From assembly GCA_018389105.1 (NCBI GenBank), contig JACATO010001119.1, positions 62,001 to 126,000 of the forward strand: a DNA stretch of 64,000 bases, given 5' to 3'. Shown in pieces: positions 38,250-50,280 of the stretch (the stretch's first letter is position 1; the number at the start of each line of letters is the position of its first letter). The stretch is from Nautilus pompilius. Lineage: Eukaryota > Mollusca > Cephalopoda > Nautilida > Nautilidae. The notes beneath the pieces are model-generated. The model saw only the letters and a program-made list of their open reading frames with translations. It did no database searches and was not told the DNA's origin. Position numbers and translations under genes: made by a program.

Positions 38250-39501
38250 TAGTATTGGAAATAATGATGAAAATACAAAAAAAAACTGGGCATGAAATAC
38301 AAATAACACTCGATAGAATCAAATCCCAAGTTTAATATTAAATTCTCCATAGTATAGTCCTGTGTTTATATAGTACACTACGATGGGCTGTCGTGCAAGC
38401 GATCAGAAAGTCACACCTGCGAAAGGTCTATAGAAGTATAGGCAGTGTGTGGTAAATACCAAGACTCATAGGAAGGAAATATCACCTGACAAGCATATAG
38501 AAATCAGGGTTGCAGCTAGCAGTGATTTTTTTCAGCCTGACTTCATGCTCAGAAGGAGCTGTATGCAGGATTTCTAAGGAGGATACATAGAACTGGTACT
38601 GATGGCAACAGACACATTGAAGAAGAAAGCCCAAACTCTGCAAAAGTGATGTTAAGTATCCGAGGGTAGGTACGCTAGTGGAGGTTTTGCACTTGACCAA
38701 AATGCAAGTACATTTCTTCAAGAAGGGTTAGGTTATACATTAGAGCAAAGTGACTTCTATGGATGTATAGCTGCTCGAAAACCTTTACTGAGGAGAGGCA
38801 ATCTAACAACAAGGCTGGAGAAATGAAAGAGTGGGATGGGATAACAGTCCTTGAAGAAGGTGCTCATTACAAATGAATCCAAGTTTGAACTGCTTGGCAA
38901 TAATCCATAGCAGTTAGTTCAAAGGCAGACTGGGAAGCAGTACAATAGCTACAGTGAAATATGGTGGTGGATCAATATGGCCGTCCTGTCCGGCTGTGTT
39001 TCATCAAAGCATTGGAGATTTGTATAGAATTGGAAGGTATACTGACTGGTTTTCACCCATCATCATATTCTTTCTGGAAGACATTTCTTTTAGTGGGGGG
39101 GGGATTCATCTTCCAACATGACTCTTACCCCAAATATATAGCCATTGTGATGAAAAACTATATAGGATGTAAGGAGGCTGATGGAACAGTCACAAAGATG
39201 CCTTGGTCTGCACAGTGTCCTGCTACGAACATCATTGAGTCTGTATGGCTGCCAAGAAAGTAAAATGGTAACCAGTCACCTTGGATGAATTTTGAGAAGT
39301 GTTACAAGATGTTTGGAACAACATTCCTCAGTCTTACATTGGTATCTTGTATAGGAGCATTGAAAGCAAGGTTTTCATGCATTGTGCAACGTATCCATCT
39401 TGTGTATTTTCTGTAATATTGCATTACATATTACATTATGTCTTTCAGTTGCAATTACTCATCATTTTGCTTGTGTTTCCATAATTATTTTCCAAATGCT
39501 G
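38250..39501 (+). mobile_element. Tc1-like transposon, near full length, inactive
   Basis: The ends are imperfect inverted copies. The left starts TAGTATTGGAAATAATGATG at 38250. The inverse of the right end reads CAGCATTTGGAAAATAATTA, ending at 39501 and followed by TA. The length of about 1.25 kb is typical for a Tc1-like element. A plus-strand transposase relic lies between. The left edge borders a (TA)n tract, so the TA duplication on that side cannot be confirmed. Confidence 0.8.
38740..39410 (+). pseudogene. Tc1-like transposase relic, DD38E spacing
   Basis: Catalytic core of a Tc1-like transposase. The first catalytic block reads LITNESKFELL (about 38863-38895). It matches the usual FTDESKF but has Asn (codon 38872-38874, AAT) where catalytic Asp is expected. 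After a frameshift the frame 38961-39263 gives EGILTG, FQHDSYPKY (second Asp, codon 39120-39122) and PWSAQCPATNIIESVW (Glu, codon 39237-39239). Exactly 38 residues separate this Asp and Glu with no stop between them, unlike the DD34E of classic Tc1. A later frame holds DVWNNIPQSYIGIL (about 39305-39347), the usual C-terminal motif. Upstream, a decayed AARKPLL-like block appears near 38770. A frameshift, the lost Asp and a stop near 39291 make it inactive. Confidence 0.82.
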
Positions 39502-39503
39502 TA

Positions 39504-40678
39504 TATTTTTAAAATTATCTTCAGACAAAAGTTTTAGTGAATTGAAATTCCTTCCTGTTTGTTCACGTTTTCAAAATGGAAATCAAAATTGCTTACTACA
39601 GGAAGTATGTGCAAAAGCAGTATGTAAATAAATAAATAAACGTTAATAGGATATAAGGCAGAAGAAGAGTTGCAGATTGATTTTAAATGAACAATACTTA
39701 AATCTACCCATTTGGAAAGTTGTTCTTAGTGTTAAGATAAAGATAAGAAAGCAGAATATAAAAATAATGTCATATGTATCTAATATGAAATAGCTCAAAT
39801 GGTTCTTGAGACAAGAATGGAAAGCTTTGTTGACGAATTGTTTATAAAACTCTAGGGTTATTCTGAGACTTCCAACCATTTCATTAGCAGTGTTTGAGGT
39901 GGCAAATGACCCTAAAAGATGGTACATTTTGTGATGTTAGTAATTTCCCCACAAATCTTTTCTAAACCATGTATAAATCTAATACATATTTTGAAGTGTT
40001 TGTACTTTTTTCTGTTACCCTTTCATGGCTGAACCGCAGCAGCTTAGAGGCCCCCAAATTTTGGTTGTAGGTACCTCAGAATCTGGGCGAGGTTTTAAGC
40101 CACTGCATGTTGGCCTGACACATTTCCAGGTACCCAGCTAGTGTGAGTATAAATCCGAGAACAGAATCTTTGGGTATGTACTGAGGACTTGGGGAATTTC
40201 ATATAAGAGTACCATCCGTAACAACTTTTGATGCGATTATCTTTTTGCTCATCAGAACCTAACAAAAGGAAATGCGTATTTATTAAAGTTTTTTTTAGAT
40301 AAGTACTCTTTTCCTTTCGTTGTTTAGATATCTGCTTTACTAAAATATTCTAGTCCATGCCACGTATGATATTCTGCAGTAAACAAAGGCATATTGAGCA
40401 CTACTCGGGTAGAAAACTGTTTATAGTAAAATATATTTACACATCTATGATCATTAGATTTGATAGCTTGAAATGAGATAACAGCAAGTAAAAATGCTCA
40501 CCTTTGAAGCAAAAGGAAATTGTTTTTAAACTGGTACAGTGCTTGAGGGGGGGTGGGCCTGAAGCTGTGACTATTATATAGGTAAACAAAAGAAATTAAT
40601 GTCTATTCAGAGAATACGCTAACCATTGCACGTTAGCATTAAACCAAACAACGAAATAGGGTGAATGGATGTTAAGTA
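39504..40678. other. AT-rich DNA, no gene seen
   Basis: No supported gene. The minus-strand open frame at 39643-39927 (94 codons) is hydrophobic but has no recognised motif or splice context. Confidence 0.5.
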
Positions 40679-40680
40679 TA

Positions 40681-41233
40681 CAGGGTTATTCAAAAAGAAT
40701 GAACCGATTTCATTACGCAATATTTTAATAAGGAAAAGCAGTAGAAAACTCCAGCTAAGTCACAGGTATTCTACTGACAATCAAGTTTTATCTCCTGTCT
40801 TACAAGTGTTCGATGTGGCCACCACCTGCAGCACGGGCAACATCAGTGCGATAGGAGAATTCCTCCCAGACGCGTATCAGCATTATCATGATCCATTGAG
40901 TTGATCGCTGTTTAAGGTCATCGAGGTTAGCGGGTAGCGTGGATCATAAACGCGATCTTTTACATATCCCCATAAGAAAAAAATCACGCTGCACCATGAC
41001 AACTGATTTTGTTTTCGCAAACTCAAGAACGCAGAACGCCTTTTGCTGAGGACTCGCCATTCTGAGGGTAAACAAACAACTGAACGTTGCCAGAGGAACG
41101 ACGTGACCACAGTGCCCCCCTGTGGCAGCCAATCAAAACTTAGAAAACTCCTCTTTCAAATGGTCACTGACTCATTCCACGACGATGCTTGAGAACTAAA
41201 GTAATGCATCATGAAATCGGTTCATTCTTTTTG
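40681..41233 (-). mobile_element. mariner-like deletion derivative
   Basis: The left end CAGGGTTATT (40681-40690) is preceded by TA. It is followed by CAAAAAGAATGAACCGATTTCAT (40691-40713), a 23-base stretch repeated exactly in inverse at 41211-41233. On the right the outer ten bases are missing and the copy runs into (TA)n, so that tip was lost or overwritten. At about 550 bp it is less than half an intact element. It carries only the two ends of a transposase gene on the minus strand. Confidence 0.88.
40890..41060 (-). pseudogene. mariner transposase, N- and C-termini joined
   Basis: Minus-strand translation starts MASPQQKAFCVLEFAKTKS at 41060, the N-terminal helix-turn-helix start of one mariner-like family. 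At RDFF it passes, with a frame change, into FFLWGYVKDRVYDPRY, the segment that follows the last catalytic residues at the C-terminus. The whole catalytic domain is missing between them. Both parts contain a D-F-F coding stretch, so the deletion may have used that short homology. It cannot encode an active enzyme. Confidence 0.82.
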
Positions 41234-44200
41234 TATATATATATATATATAGGGACTTCATCTTTACTCTGTTGAAATCTGACACTTTCATCAGAGTTTT
41301 ACATAAAGAAACAGGCAATCTGCATCATTTGCTTCATGGTCCTTTGGGAAAAGTATACATATATATACATACATGGGGAATGATTTCTTTTTCTGACAAA
41401 ATGATAACTTATGTGCCATGATAACCACATGTACAGCATTGATTAAATAAAGATGATGCTACTTATGTTGCCACTGAATTTTTAAAATGGCTACTCTCCT
41501 CGTTATTGTCTATGCAACTGAGAGGAAGAACTCAAATACAAAATGATAGCCTTAATCCAGCAGGTACCGGAGCACATGGATGCCAGATTAGGTAATGTGG
41601 TGGTTTAGTTAGGTAAATTATGCCTCTTATTTTATGATTATGATACAGGAAATTGCAATAGCAGTGTAGCGGACAGCGACTTTCCTCGTGTACAGTACCA
41701 ATAGGACTGAACAGAATGGCTGTACCAAAGGGGGGGGGGCTCTCTCTCTCTCTCTCCCCCTCATCATTCCATGGCTGGTTGGAAGGCTATTCTGTGAAAA
41801 CATTGTAAAATAGTTTAAAGGAACGAATGTTTATTAGAGAAATAAGTTATACAAAATGTTTACACAGAGCATTAATTGTCCAAAACATGCATTGGACAGA
41901 GGTGACTGGTTCATACCAGCTCAGTTCAGTGCCAGACCACAGGGTGCTGGATTAAATCAGTTTTCAACTGTACCGAGATTTTTTGTTGTTGTTGCTCTCT
42001 CTCTCTTCCCTATTCGCATTAAAATTGTTTATTTGTACCACTATCAGATAAATAAGTTATCAGTTTATCTTTCAAATTCATTGAACCTGGAAAACTAAGA
42101 TGGAGGATCATTTACCAGGTGGTGAGATCAGACAGACGAACTGACAAATCATTCATATTGGGAATTTGGCAATTTCAAAAATTCCAGCCAGTGTATCAAT
42201 AAACAGGTGTGTTTTAGATGGGTCCTGAACCTTCCACCATTATGAAGCATAGCATGGGTGCAGGCAGCTTGATAATCCTGAATATCACACTTTGCAGATA
42301 GACCACTTTAGGGTAACATTCATTGTTTTGGCAGTGGTTGGTTCAGTTCTCACCTTGGACTCAGGTAAGTTTGTTAGAGTTGTTAATATTATTACTATTT
42401 TAGACTGACTCTGCTTCCCTGTTTAAGTTCGATGGTCTTGTAGTCTTTTTAGGGTGTTTCCTTCATGTTTGACTTAGAAATAAAATGTATTGTTTGGTGT
42501 CGGTAGGATCTGAAATTACTGTACTGTGATGGAGGTATCGCGTCTCTTGAAGATGAAATAGCACAAAGTTTCATGACAACTATTTTTGTTGGAAAATAAA
42601 AGCATAAGAATGAAATACGATATTCATAAGGTTTTTCTCTCGTTTTTGTTTACTGCCTAAGAAATATGTAGATAAGGGATGTAATGTTTGCAGTTAATAT
42701 GCCATTGTGTTTTTTTTGTTTTTTTTTTAAATGGCTAAATGACTGGGAACAAGTGCTTTGGCCAAGTGAAATGGATGGACATTTATCCTCCTATGATTTG
42801 TGTTTCTGTCATCTATCCCAAGGCAAAGCTAAACAAGACAGTGATTGTGATTACTGCTATAAAACACTCTTACTTTGCTTTCAACGAAACAAACAAAGCA
42901 ATTACTGGCATGTGTGTTCTTAATTAGCCTACATAATGAGACTTTGATGTGTTAGTGCCACAAGTACCTGGTACCTGCTTTTAGCAAAACATATAACTTT
43001 GAGGTCCCTTCGATTAGGCTATCCATTATACACGCAGAATGTCTCTTAAGTTCACCAGTTTTTAAACACAGGCACTAAAAGCTATATTTTAGGTTATTTT
43101 CACCAGACTCAAACATAATGAGGAAGTTGCATATTTTATCATAAATATGATCTATGTCAAGCCTTGGAAAGGATTTCTCTTGATTGGTCAAGGGTTAGGG
43201 AACAACCTCAAAATGTAAGAACACCAAACCTTGACATTTTTGTTTTATTATATTTTCTTGTTAAAAACTGTTCAGTTTTTTTGCCTATTACAAAAATACA
43301 TCACATGGCCACCCTGAGAGTATAATACTCAGCTCAGGTTCATAACTCTTCAGGTTTTCAGCTAAGTTTGATTATTCTGTACCTGCGACTTACTGGTGAT
43401 TTATTACGTCCTCCGTCTAACTGATTAGGTTCTTGATCCTTATCTTCCATAACCACTGACTTTGGCAAGAAATGATTTAAACGCGTCTAATGTTCTGCAG
43501 AGCTAAACATCTGATTGTTTCCCACCTCAGGAATTAGGGTGTTGGAGAAGGGGTTAGGTCCACTATTTGAGCCGTACGATCTTGGTCTAAAACCCAGAGA
43601 AATTCTATTTGTGATAAAACAGTCATATAAATATAACAATTTCTAAGATTCTTTTCTTAAATTTAACTGTATCCGGACGTCCATATGCTTGCCTATAATA
43701 ATTTTATAAGCCCTAATATCTTTTTTTGTTGTTGTTGCAGGAGTTCGTTAATTTTGAAAAACAAAAACCAAAGTATCTTTTTATCTGTAGCGTGTAGTTG
43801 TCGCTGTTGACCGAGAGACTGATCATTACTCTTCTACTCCCATAAACAGCCTGTAAACCTAATACAGGTGTTTCAACAAGTTCCGGACTCTCGAGTAACT
43901 GATATTCTGCTATTTCAGTTATTCAGTTTTGATGATGATGTTTCAGCAAATTCTTTGTTTTTGTAAAAAAAAAAATAAGAAAGCTGGGATAACCTTTCCG
44001 TTTTATTCTTGTAACCGAAACTACAGAAAATTCTGGAGATGCAGGGGTTATAGTGAAAACGATTGTGTGATGGTACAGAGGAACAAAAAAACCTGACATA
44101 CTCTCTCTTTCTCTAAACCTATGTACACTAAAAATGCATGAGTAGTTGCTTATTTTGCAATCTGGTTGACGTATTATATATTTTTTTTAAATGTAATGGA

Positions 44201-44350
44201 TTTTTTGCAAGAGGTGTTATGCTAACGTTCGGCACTGATGCGTTTTGTCAGGCACACGTGAAGTTTGCATGCTGAAGTGGAGGAGACAGGGACGCATCTT
44301 TTCTCTTGATAACTTTGGTGAGAATTCCATGAAACTCAAGCCTGTCGCAT
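41234..44350. other. AT-rich DNA, no gene seen
   Basis: No supported gene. It has (TA)n at 41234-41251, a G-run next to (CT)n at about 41730-41760, and a single mariner-like terminus candidate near 43864-43890 (CAGGTGTTTCAACAAGTTCC) without a partner. Open frames at 41856-42098 and 42684-42927 look like chance. Confidence 0.5.
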
Positions 44351-44353
44351 TGA

Positions 44354-45041
44354 GAGAGAGATGTAGAGAGAGAGAGGTGGGGGGGGGGAGAGAGAGAGAG
44401 ATGTAGAGAGGGAGAGGGGAGATGTAGAGAGAGAGACAGACAGAGACAGGGAGAGATGTAGAGAGAGAGACAGAGGTAGAGGAGGGGAGAGAGATGTAGA
44501 GAGAGAGACAGACAGAGACAGGTAGAGTAGAGAGAGAGAGGTGGGGGGAGAGAGATGTAGAGAGAGGGAGAGAGAGAGATGTTAGGGAGAGAGACAGATG
44601 TAGAGGGAGTGGGAGAGAGGATGATGTAGAGGAGAGACAGACAGAGACAGGAGAGATGTAGAGAGAGAGAGGTGGGGGGAGAGATATGTAGAGAGAGGAG
44701 AGAGAAGAGAGAGGGAGAGAGAGAGACAGACAGAGACAGGGAGAGATGTAGAGAGAGAGACAGATTAGAGGAGGGGAGAGAGATGTAGAGAGGGAGACAG
44801 GAGAGAACAGGGAGAGATGTAGAGGGAGGGGAGGAGAGATGTAGAGAGAGAGACAGATGTAGAAGGAGGGGGAGAGAGATGTAGAGAGGGAGACAGACAG
44901 AGACAGGGAGAGATGTAGAGGGAGGGGAGAGAGATGTAGAGAGAGAGAGAGAGAGAGGAGAGGTAGAGTGATGAGAGAGATATAGAGAAGAGGGAGAGAG
45001 AGAGATGGAGAAAGAGAGAGAGATGTAGAGAGAGAGGGAGA
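44354..45041. repeat. large purine (GA)n / GATGTAGAG array
   Basis: About 690 bases are almost entirely purine on the plus strand. They are built of (GA)n blocks with recurring GATGTAGAGAGAGAGACAG, ACAGACAGAGACAGGGA and GGTGGGGGGAGAG units. A 294-codon Ser/Leu-rich frame on the minus strand is only the translation of this array and not a protein gene. The array has mirror-repeat character and could form triplex (H-) DNA. Confidence 0.95.
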
Positions 45042-45049
45042 GCAGTTTT

Positions 45050-47773
45050 TTAAAACTTGGCTGGTTTGTTTGGGAAAAGACAACTTGAATAAAAATCTCA
45101 TTTAAGCTGGTGTAAAGTTTTAGTGTGATTCACTTTAGTAAAAACTTTATTTATTTTGGACGTGGCCATTTTTTTGTGTCTCATTTAAAACCCAAGGTTT
45201 TTTGTTGCATTTTTTTATCAATTGTGAAGCTTCTTTAATAACAGCAGATGGATCATTATTTCATTCAGGTACAATTCTGACAGCTGTTATTATGTAACAT
45301 TGTCTATGGTGCGTGGTGTCGGCTCAATTTACTAAATAGAAGTATGGATTTAATATCGCCTACAATCCAAATTTTGCCCGAAAGGATTTTTTTCTCCCCT
45401 CCATAACGAAAGCAGACACAAAGAATATAACGTAAAGAAACTGCATTGTGCCGGTGCAACTGTGCTAAGCTGGAGGGATTATAGACTGGGAGAGTAAGAA
45501 TGCTGCCCTTGGGTCATGAACCTGAAAGGACTTAACTAGCTGGGAAGAAAACCCCAACCAGCTTCCCTGTCTTCTTTTTCTGTAATATCTTCAGGATTGG
45601 GTGGATGGGGAGAGAGAGAGAGAGAGAGACTGGATGGGGAGGGGACTTTCAAGCTATTCATTTTTGATAATCTTTGAGATGAGAATAGAATTTCAGTTCC
45701 TCCAGGGTTGCTTCCTACTGCAAGAATGGGGGATAACTCAAAGTTTAATGGAGATGATCAAACCTTTATCTAAAGACTTTAACTCATTAGGACCATGACC
45801 GCATCCCCGGGGCAAAGCCGGTGGGCATAAGAATGATGTGGCAGTCGCAACTGTTGTAAATGAATAACAGCACATTCTTTTTTCTTTATGTTGTATTATA
45901 ATTTTTTGTTGTTGTTGTTTTTTTTTGCTGCGCTTTAGCCCGAGGTGTTTCAAGCCACTGTTCCCCAGTTTTATGCTGGTGATATTTTAAACAGCATAGG
46001 CTGGTAATCAGCTGTAGCCTACTGCTGAAATTAACTTCAGTCTTATGCATGTTGACATTAAAGAATTGGCTATGATAAACGAACAGATGGCATTGACATG
46101 GCTGGTGTGTTGACTAATGCTACACTTCACAAGAACTGCACTCCAAGATTACAAGCTAATGGCCATGTCAGTCCAATTAATAGCAAGGGTGCTCTTTATC
46201 ATAGATACATTGATGGAGTTTGTTGAATTATTATGCACTGATATATGGGGATTTTGTGCTTGAAGTTCATGAATTAGACACTTTGCCGTAGTCTTCGGTG
46301 TTCAAGCTGATTGTGAAATATGACTGCAAGGTGCACACATCATTGACATTTTTACAGGCTTAATGTCAGAATTTATAGAAGGAAAAAGAAACAGTCAGAA
46401 AACACATTTGAATATAAATAAATGTGAGATGATCTTGAATTGCCAAATTTTGCTTCACAGGGTTGTTAAAAGTTGATTTGTCATTACATACGGGCCAAAT
46501 TATTTCAACAGCCTTTTAAATGCAATCCTGAACAACTACTAGGGTAGAAATAAGTTGCCAAAGAGGATGTAGATGCTTATCCAAGTTTATTTTGCATAAC
46601 CTTATGAGAAAATATCAGTCTGCCCCATAGTAAACTCTGGTTCGTGTTTTTTTGTTTGTTTGTTTGATAGTTTCTCTGCATCTGAAAAATAATCTGGTCT
46701 CAATATACTTTTGTGCACTGCACTGAAAATCAACTATATAAGTAACCATAGACTTAAAAGAAAAACAATTTTTGGTCATCTGTGTCTCACTTCAATCAGA
46801 TACTGAAGAGGGAAGGCTGATGCAAGATTTCATAAATTGAGGAAGGTTGGGTGCCAGGGTAGGTGGAGAGAGAGAGAGAGATCTTAGATACCTTCAAGCA
46901 CATATACTAATTGCCAGATTTGAATATAATGTATATAAAGTTGTGGATTAATTTGTACATTCCCCGTTGCCTTATTAGTGTTAACTGAAGTGACCGATGA
47001 ACACATTTCAGCGATCTTTCGCTTTTGCCATCATCAGGGTTTAGTTTGAGAAGAGGTGCAAAATACTTTCTTTCGGGGCTGAACCATAATGAAGGTAACA
47101 GGAAAGGATCTCTGAAATGTAGGTTTATCAGTTAGTCCATTTGTAACTAATAAAGTGATGGAAGAAGCTTAAACTAATACTCTGCTTTCTGTAAGTAACA
47201 GGCCCAATAACTTTTCATTTTTATGTGACATACATGATGCCACTCAATCGGTGTCTGGGGCTGAGACTCTTATAGTTTGGCAACATACATGGGCAGCAAC
47301 ATTGATACAGTTAGTTACCCAGTGTCAGATGATGGACAACCTGGCCAGTGCTGTACCATGGTAATTCCACGCCTGCTTGGTTTTGTGGTCTGCTTGTATT
47401 TTTTAAGTTAGGTCTTCTACAATTAAAATTAATTAATCAACGTGTATATTAAAACTGCTGCTCATATCATGATGAGGATGTGTTTGTAGGAGCAGGCAGC
47501 CTTTAAAATACTAGGACTGTTTAGCTTCTGAAAACCATAGCCCAAATCTTAATACGGACATTGCAGTAGAAACGTTTGTCTATACTATTGGCCATCCCCC
47601 TTTTCTTTTTTTTATAGAGTTTTACCCCTATCCTGCCTATTGCATACTGATTTCTGGAAATTAGTTTTAATCGGTTTAGCTAAGATGTCATCGGTCCCTG
47701 CAGTGCGATAGCAGAGAGTTTTGGGGATCACTTCATTGATGACCAGTTTATCAGAAACCGGAGTGTCCCCAGC

Positions 47774-47775
<2 letters not shown>
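45050..47775. other. AT-rich DNA, no gene seen
   Basis: No supported gene. Short (GA)n tracts lie at about 45610-45628 and 46865-46881. A stretch near 46990-47045 contains, on the minus strand, CCTGATGATGGCAAAAGCGA. That resembles a motif seen at the 3' ends of some retroelements, but the identification is weak. Confidence 0.5.
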
Positions 47776-47776
<1 letters not shown>

Positions 47777-47812
<36 letters not shown>

Positions 47813-48125
47813 GTTAGTACACGGAGAGATATGACGTCAGTACAGAGAGAGAGAGAGAGAGAGATGACGTTAGTACACGGAGAGATATGACGTCAGTACA
47901 GAGAGAGAGAGAGATGACGTTAGTACACGGAGAGATATGATGTCAGTACAGAGAGAGAGAGAGATGACGTTAGTACACGGAGAGATATGACGTCAGTACA
48001 GAGAGAGAGAGAGAGAGATGACGTTAGTACACGGAGAGATATGACGTCAGTACAGAGAGAGAGAGAGAGAGAGATGACGTTAGTACACGGAGAGATATGA
48101 CGTCAGTACAGAGAGAGAGAGAGAG
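47777..48125. repeat. GA minisatellite with TGACGTCA palindromes
   Basis: Composite array of (GA)n blocks alternating with GATGACGTTAGTACACGG and AGATATGACGTCAGTACA. The octamer TGACGTCA, the consensus cAMP-response element, occurs at 47832, 47888, 47988, 48042 and 48098, with a variant TGATGTCA at 47938. Spacing is 50-56 bases. The near-CRE TGACGTTA occurs once in most units. Block lengths vary only in GA count. Confidence 0.95.
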
Positions 48126-49184
48126 CACTTTCTCCTTTGATTCCAAGATTGCGCATTTGAGCTTCAGCTTTGTGTGGAGATGGGGGAAGGAACCATTGAA
48201 GAACAACAGTTCACAGAAAATGAACTTACTTTCAGGTTTAAACCATTGCGTGTCACGATCTATCATGGGGCCCAGTTGTATTGCTGAACAATGTTGTTAA
48301 CAAGTTTCGGTAGTGAACAAAAGTAGTATAACCTAAGGAAAAAAATAATATATTTCTAAATTTCAAGATTGTTAATCTTTTATCTAGAAACCGAATCCAT
48401 GTTCACATCAGATATCAGGAGAGGTGTCTGTCTGCTTATTGAATTTTTTTAAAATAATTTTATTGCAAAATATCTGATGTTAAATAGCCAACCAGACACC
48501 GAGTGCTAATGGCGTTGGCATTAACTAGGTTTCAGCCTCTATGGCTATGTACTTAAAGGGCATAAGTGCTTAATGGGAAATGATGTAGCAAGACCATAGA
48601 CTGTTTGTAGATAATATTCTGCCTTACAACTTTTCTGAAACACGCACTTAATAGTTCTTCAAAAATATCATTACCAATGCTTAAAATCACAAAAGTCAAG
48701 CATTTGTGATACATTATGTTTTAGCTTGGATGTATGTACCGTAAGTGTGAAGGAATGGTGGAAGATTTTCAGATGGTAGGGAATTGTTCTGCACTCAACA
48801 ATTTTAGAACTCCACAGAATTTCTATAGTAGATAAAAGCCAGAAACAAGTTTTAGTGGAATCCGCGGATGACATGACAAGAACAAAGCTTGGGCTTCGGT
48901 CATGTCGTGATTTTTTGTATTATTTACATGATTCATCAGATCTGTGAACCAATTATAGTATTTATTTATTTATTTTAAAGTGAAAATCCATTTTTGAAAT
49001 TTGTAAATGGCTATTGGAGAATTTATGGATATACCTGTATAACTTGCTATATTGGTAGAGTGATTAATTTGATGATTAACATATTTTAGGTGCAAATGTT
49101 ATCATGCAGCATGGCAGCAATCCAACATACAAATCATTAATTTTGTTAATAGGGGTAGTATTAATCATTTAGAGAATTGTTTGA

Positions 49185-49245
49185 TGGTAATTTTCCTTTT
49201 CTTGGGGCCCCCTGCACTGAACCTTGATGGCTTTTTGCTTGCCTT
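49185..49245 (-). repeat. dispersed repeat fragment, copy 2
   Basis: Matches the stretch at about 5030-5110: pyrimidine-rich lead, GGGGCCCCCTGCACTGAACC core, then TTGATGGCTTTTTGCTTGCC. Same orientation as copy 1. The family is unnamed to me. Confidence 0.45.
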
Positions 49246-49439
49246 ACCTGCTTAAGATAGTATTTGCAAGATAAAGAAGAGGATAAAACTGTGAATGTAA
49301 TTGAGGAGCCAGCACAAAATTCTGACATGAACATCATTGAGGAAATATGGTGGCATTGTTGTTTCTGTCGATGTTTGCCAACATCTACAAGGCAGAAAAC
49401 CATGACGACGGAGTGCAGTACTCTTGTTATCTGCTAGGG

Positions 49440-49680
49440 AACGTTGGTTGCCAGTCCCACATCATCATGTAGGGCCTGAGACTCCTGACTTTGGTATGGA
49501 AATCCCTACTAGAGGTCTTTATTTTTACATGTGGGAGAAAACCAGAGTATCCTAAGGAAAATCACATGGTCTCCTGGAGAAGAAAAGGGAAAAGAGAGCA
49601 TGCTGGGAAGGCTTGCCAAACTCAGCCAGTCTCATGGAAAGTGAAAGTGTACCTTTGATCAGACCAGTCGACTATCACAC
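49440..49680 (-). repeat. SINE-like tail fragment
   Basis: On the minus strand the sequence complementary to about 49529-49555 reads GGATACTCTGGTTTTCTCCC followed by ACATG. It parallels GGATACTGCTGTTTCCTCTC followed by ACATC in the plus-strand SINE at 53.55 kb. Similar sequence flanks it on both sides, including a shared CATGTGRTTTTCCT-like part. The tRNA-like head was not recognised. Confidence 0.5.
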
Positions 49681-50280
49681 CCACTATATATGCTAGTGTG
49701 TGAACCAGCAAATATTAGAATATTGTTCAGCGTGTTTTACAGTTTTATATCAGATTTTTCTGTTTTTTAAATGCAATTATTAGAGTATGGGTGAAGGAGA
49801 TAAAACACTCAGCCAACTATAGGGGTTTAGAACCATAAGATGACGTCTTTCATATTTTTCTGTTATATAAAAGCCATATAAAGTAAAAAATGAATTTTTA
49901 TCCAGTAATGGTATTGGCATTTGTAGCTTTATGTCCTGGTACCTGCTTTGCCCATTAGAATGATGTAGCTATATTTGTGCCAACCAGACACAACCAAGGC
50001 TGTAAAAGGATAACACTACCTGTAAGAGTACATTATCACTTATGATTGGGTAGGGTCACTTGTAAAAGCAGGCAGAGGTCCATGTTGAGTGCATAGCCAT
50101 TAAAAGCTTTCTTTACCAAGCAGTGGTAGGTTTGCTCCGTAGCCTGGAGGTGTGAACCAAGGAACTTAGGGAGAATGGAAGCTACACACAAAAGTGTTTA
50201 GACTTGAAAATTACCAGTTTGGTAGACTCTCAGATTGGTTTTAGACAGCAGGAGGTTTATAAACAGAACTGTCTTATGAC

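Noticed and set aside
43864..43890. CAGGTGTTTCAACAAGTTCC as a transposon terminus
   Set aside because: It looks like a mariner-type end preceded by TA, but no inverse partner was found within several kilobases.
44217..45101. 294-codon Ser/Leu-rich minus-strand open frame
   Set aside because: It is the translation of a (CT)n-type simple repeat, with no domain and a composition explained entirely by the repeat.
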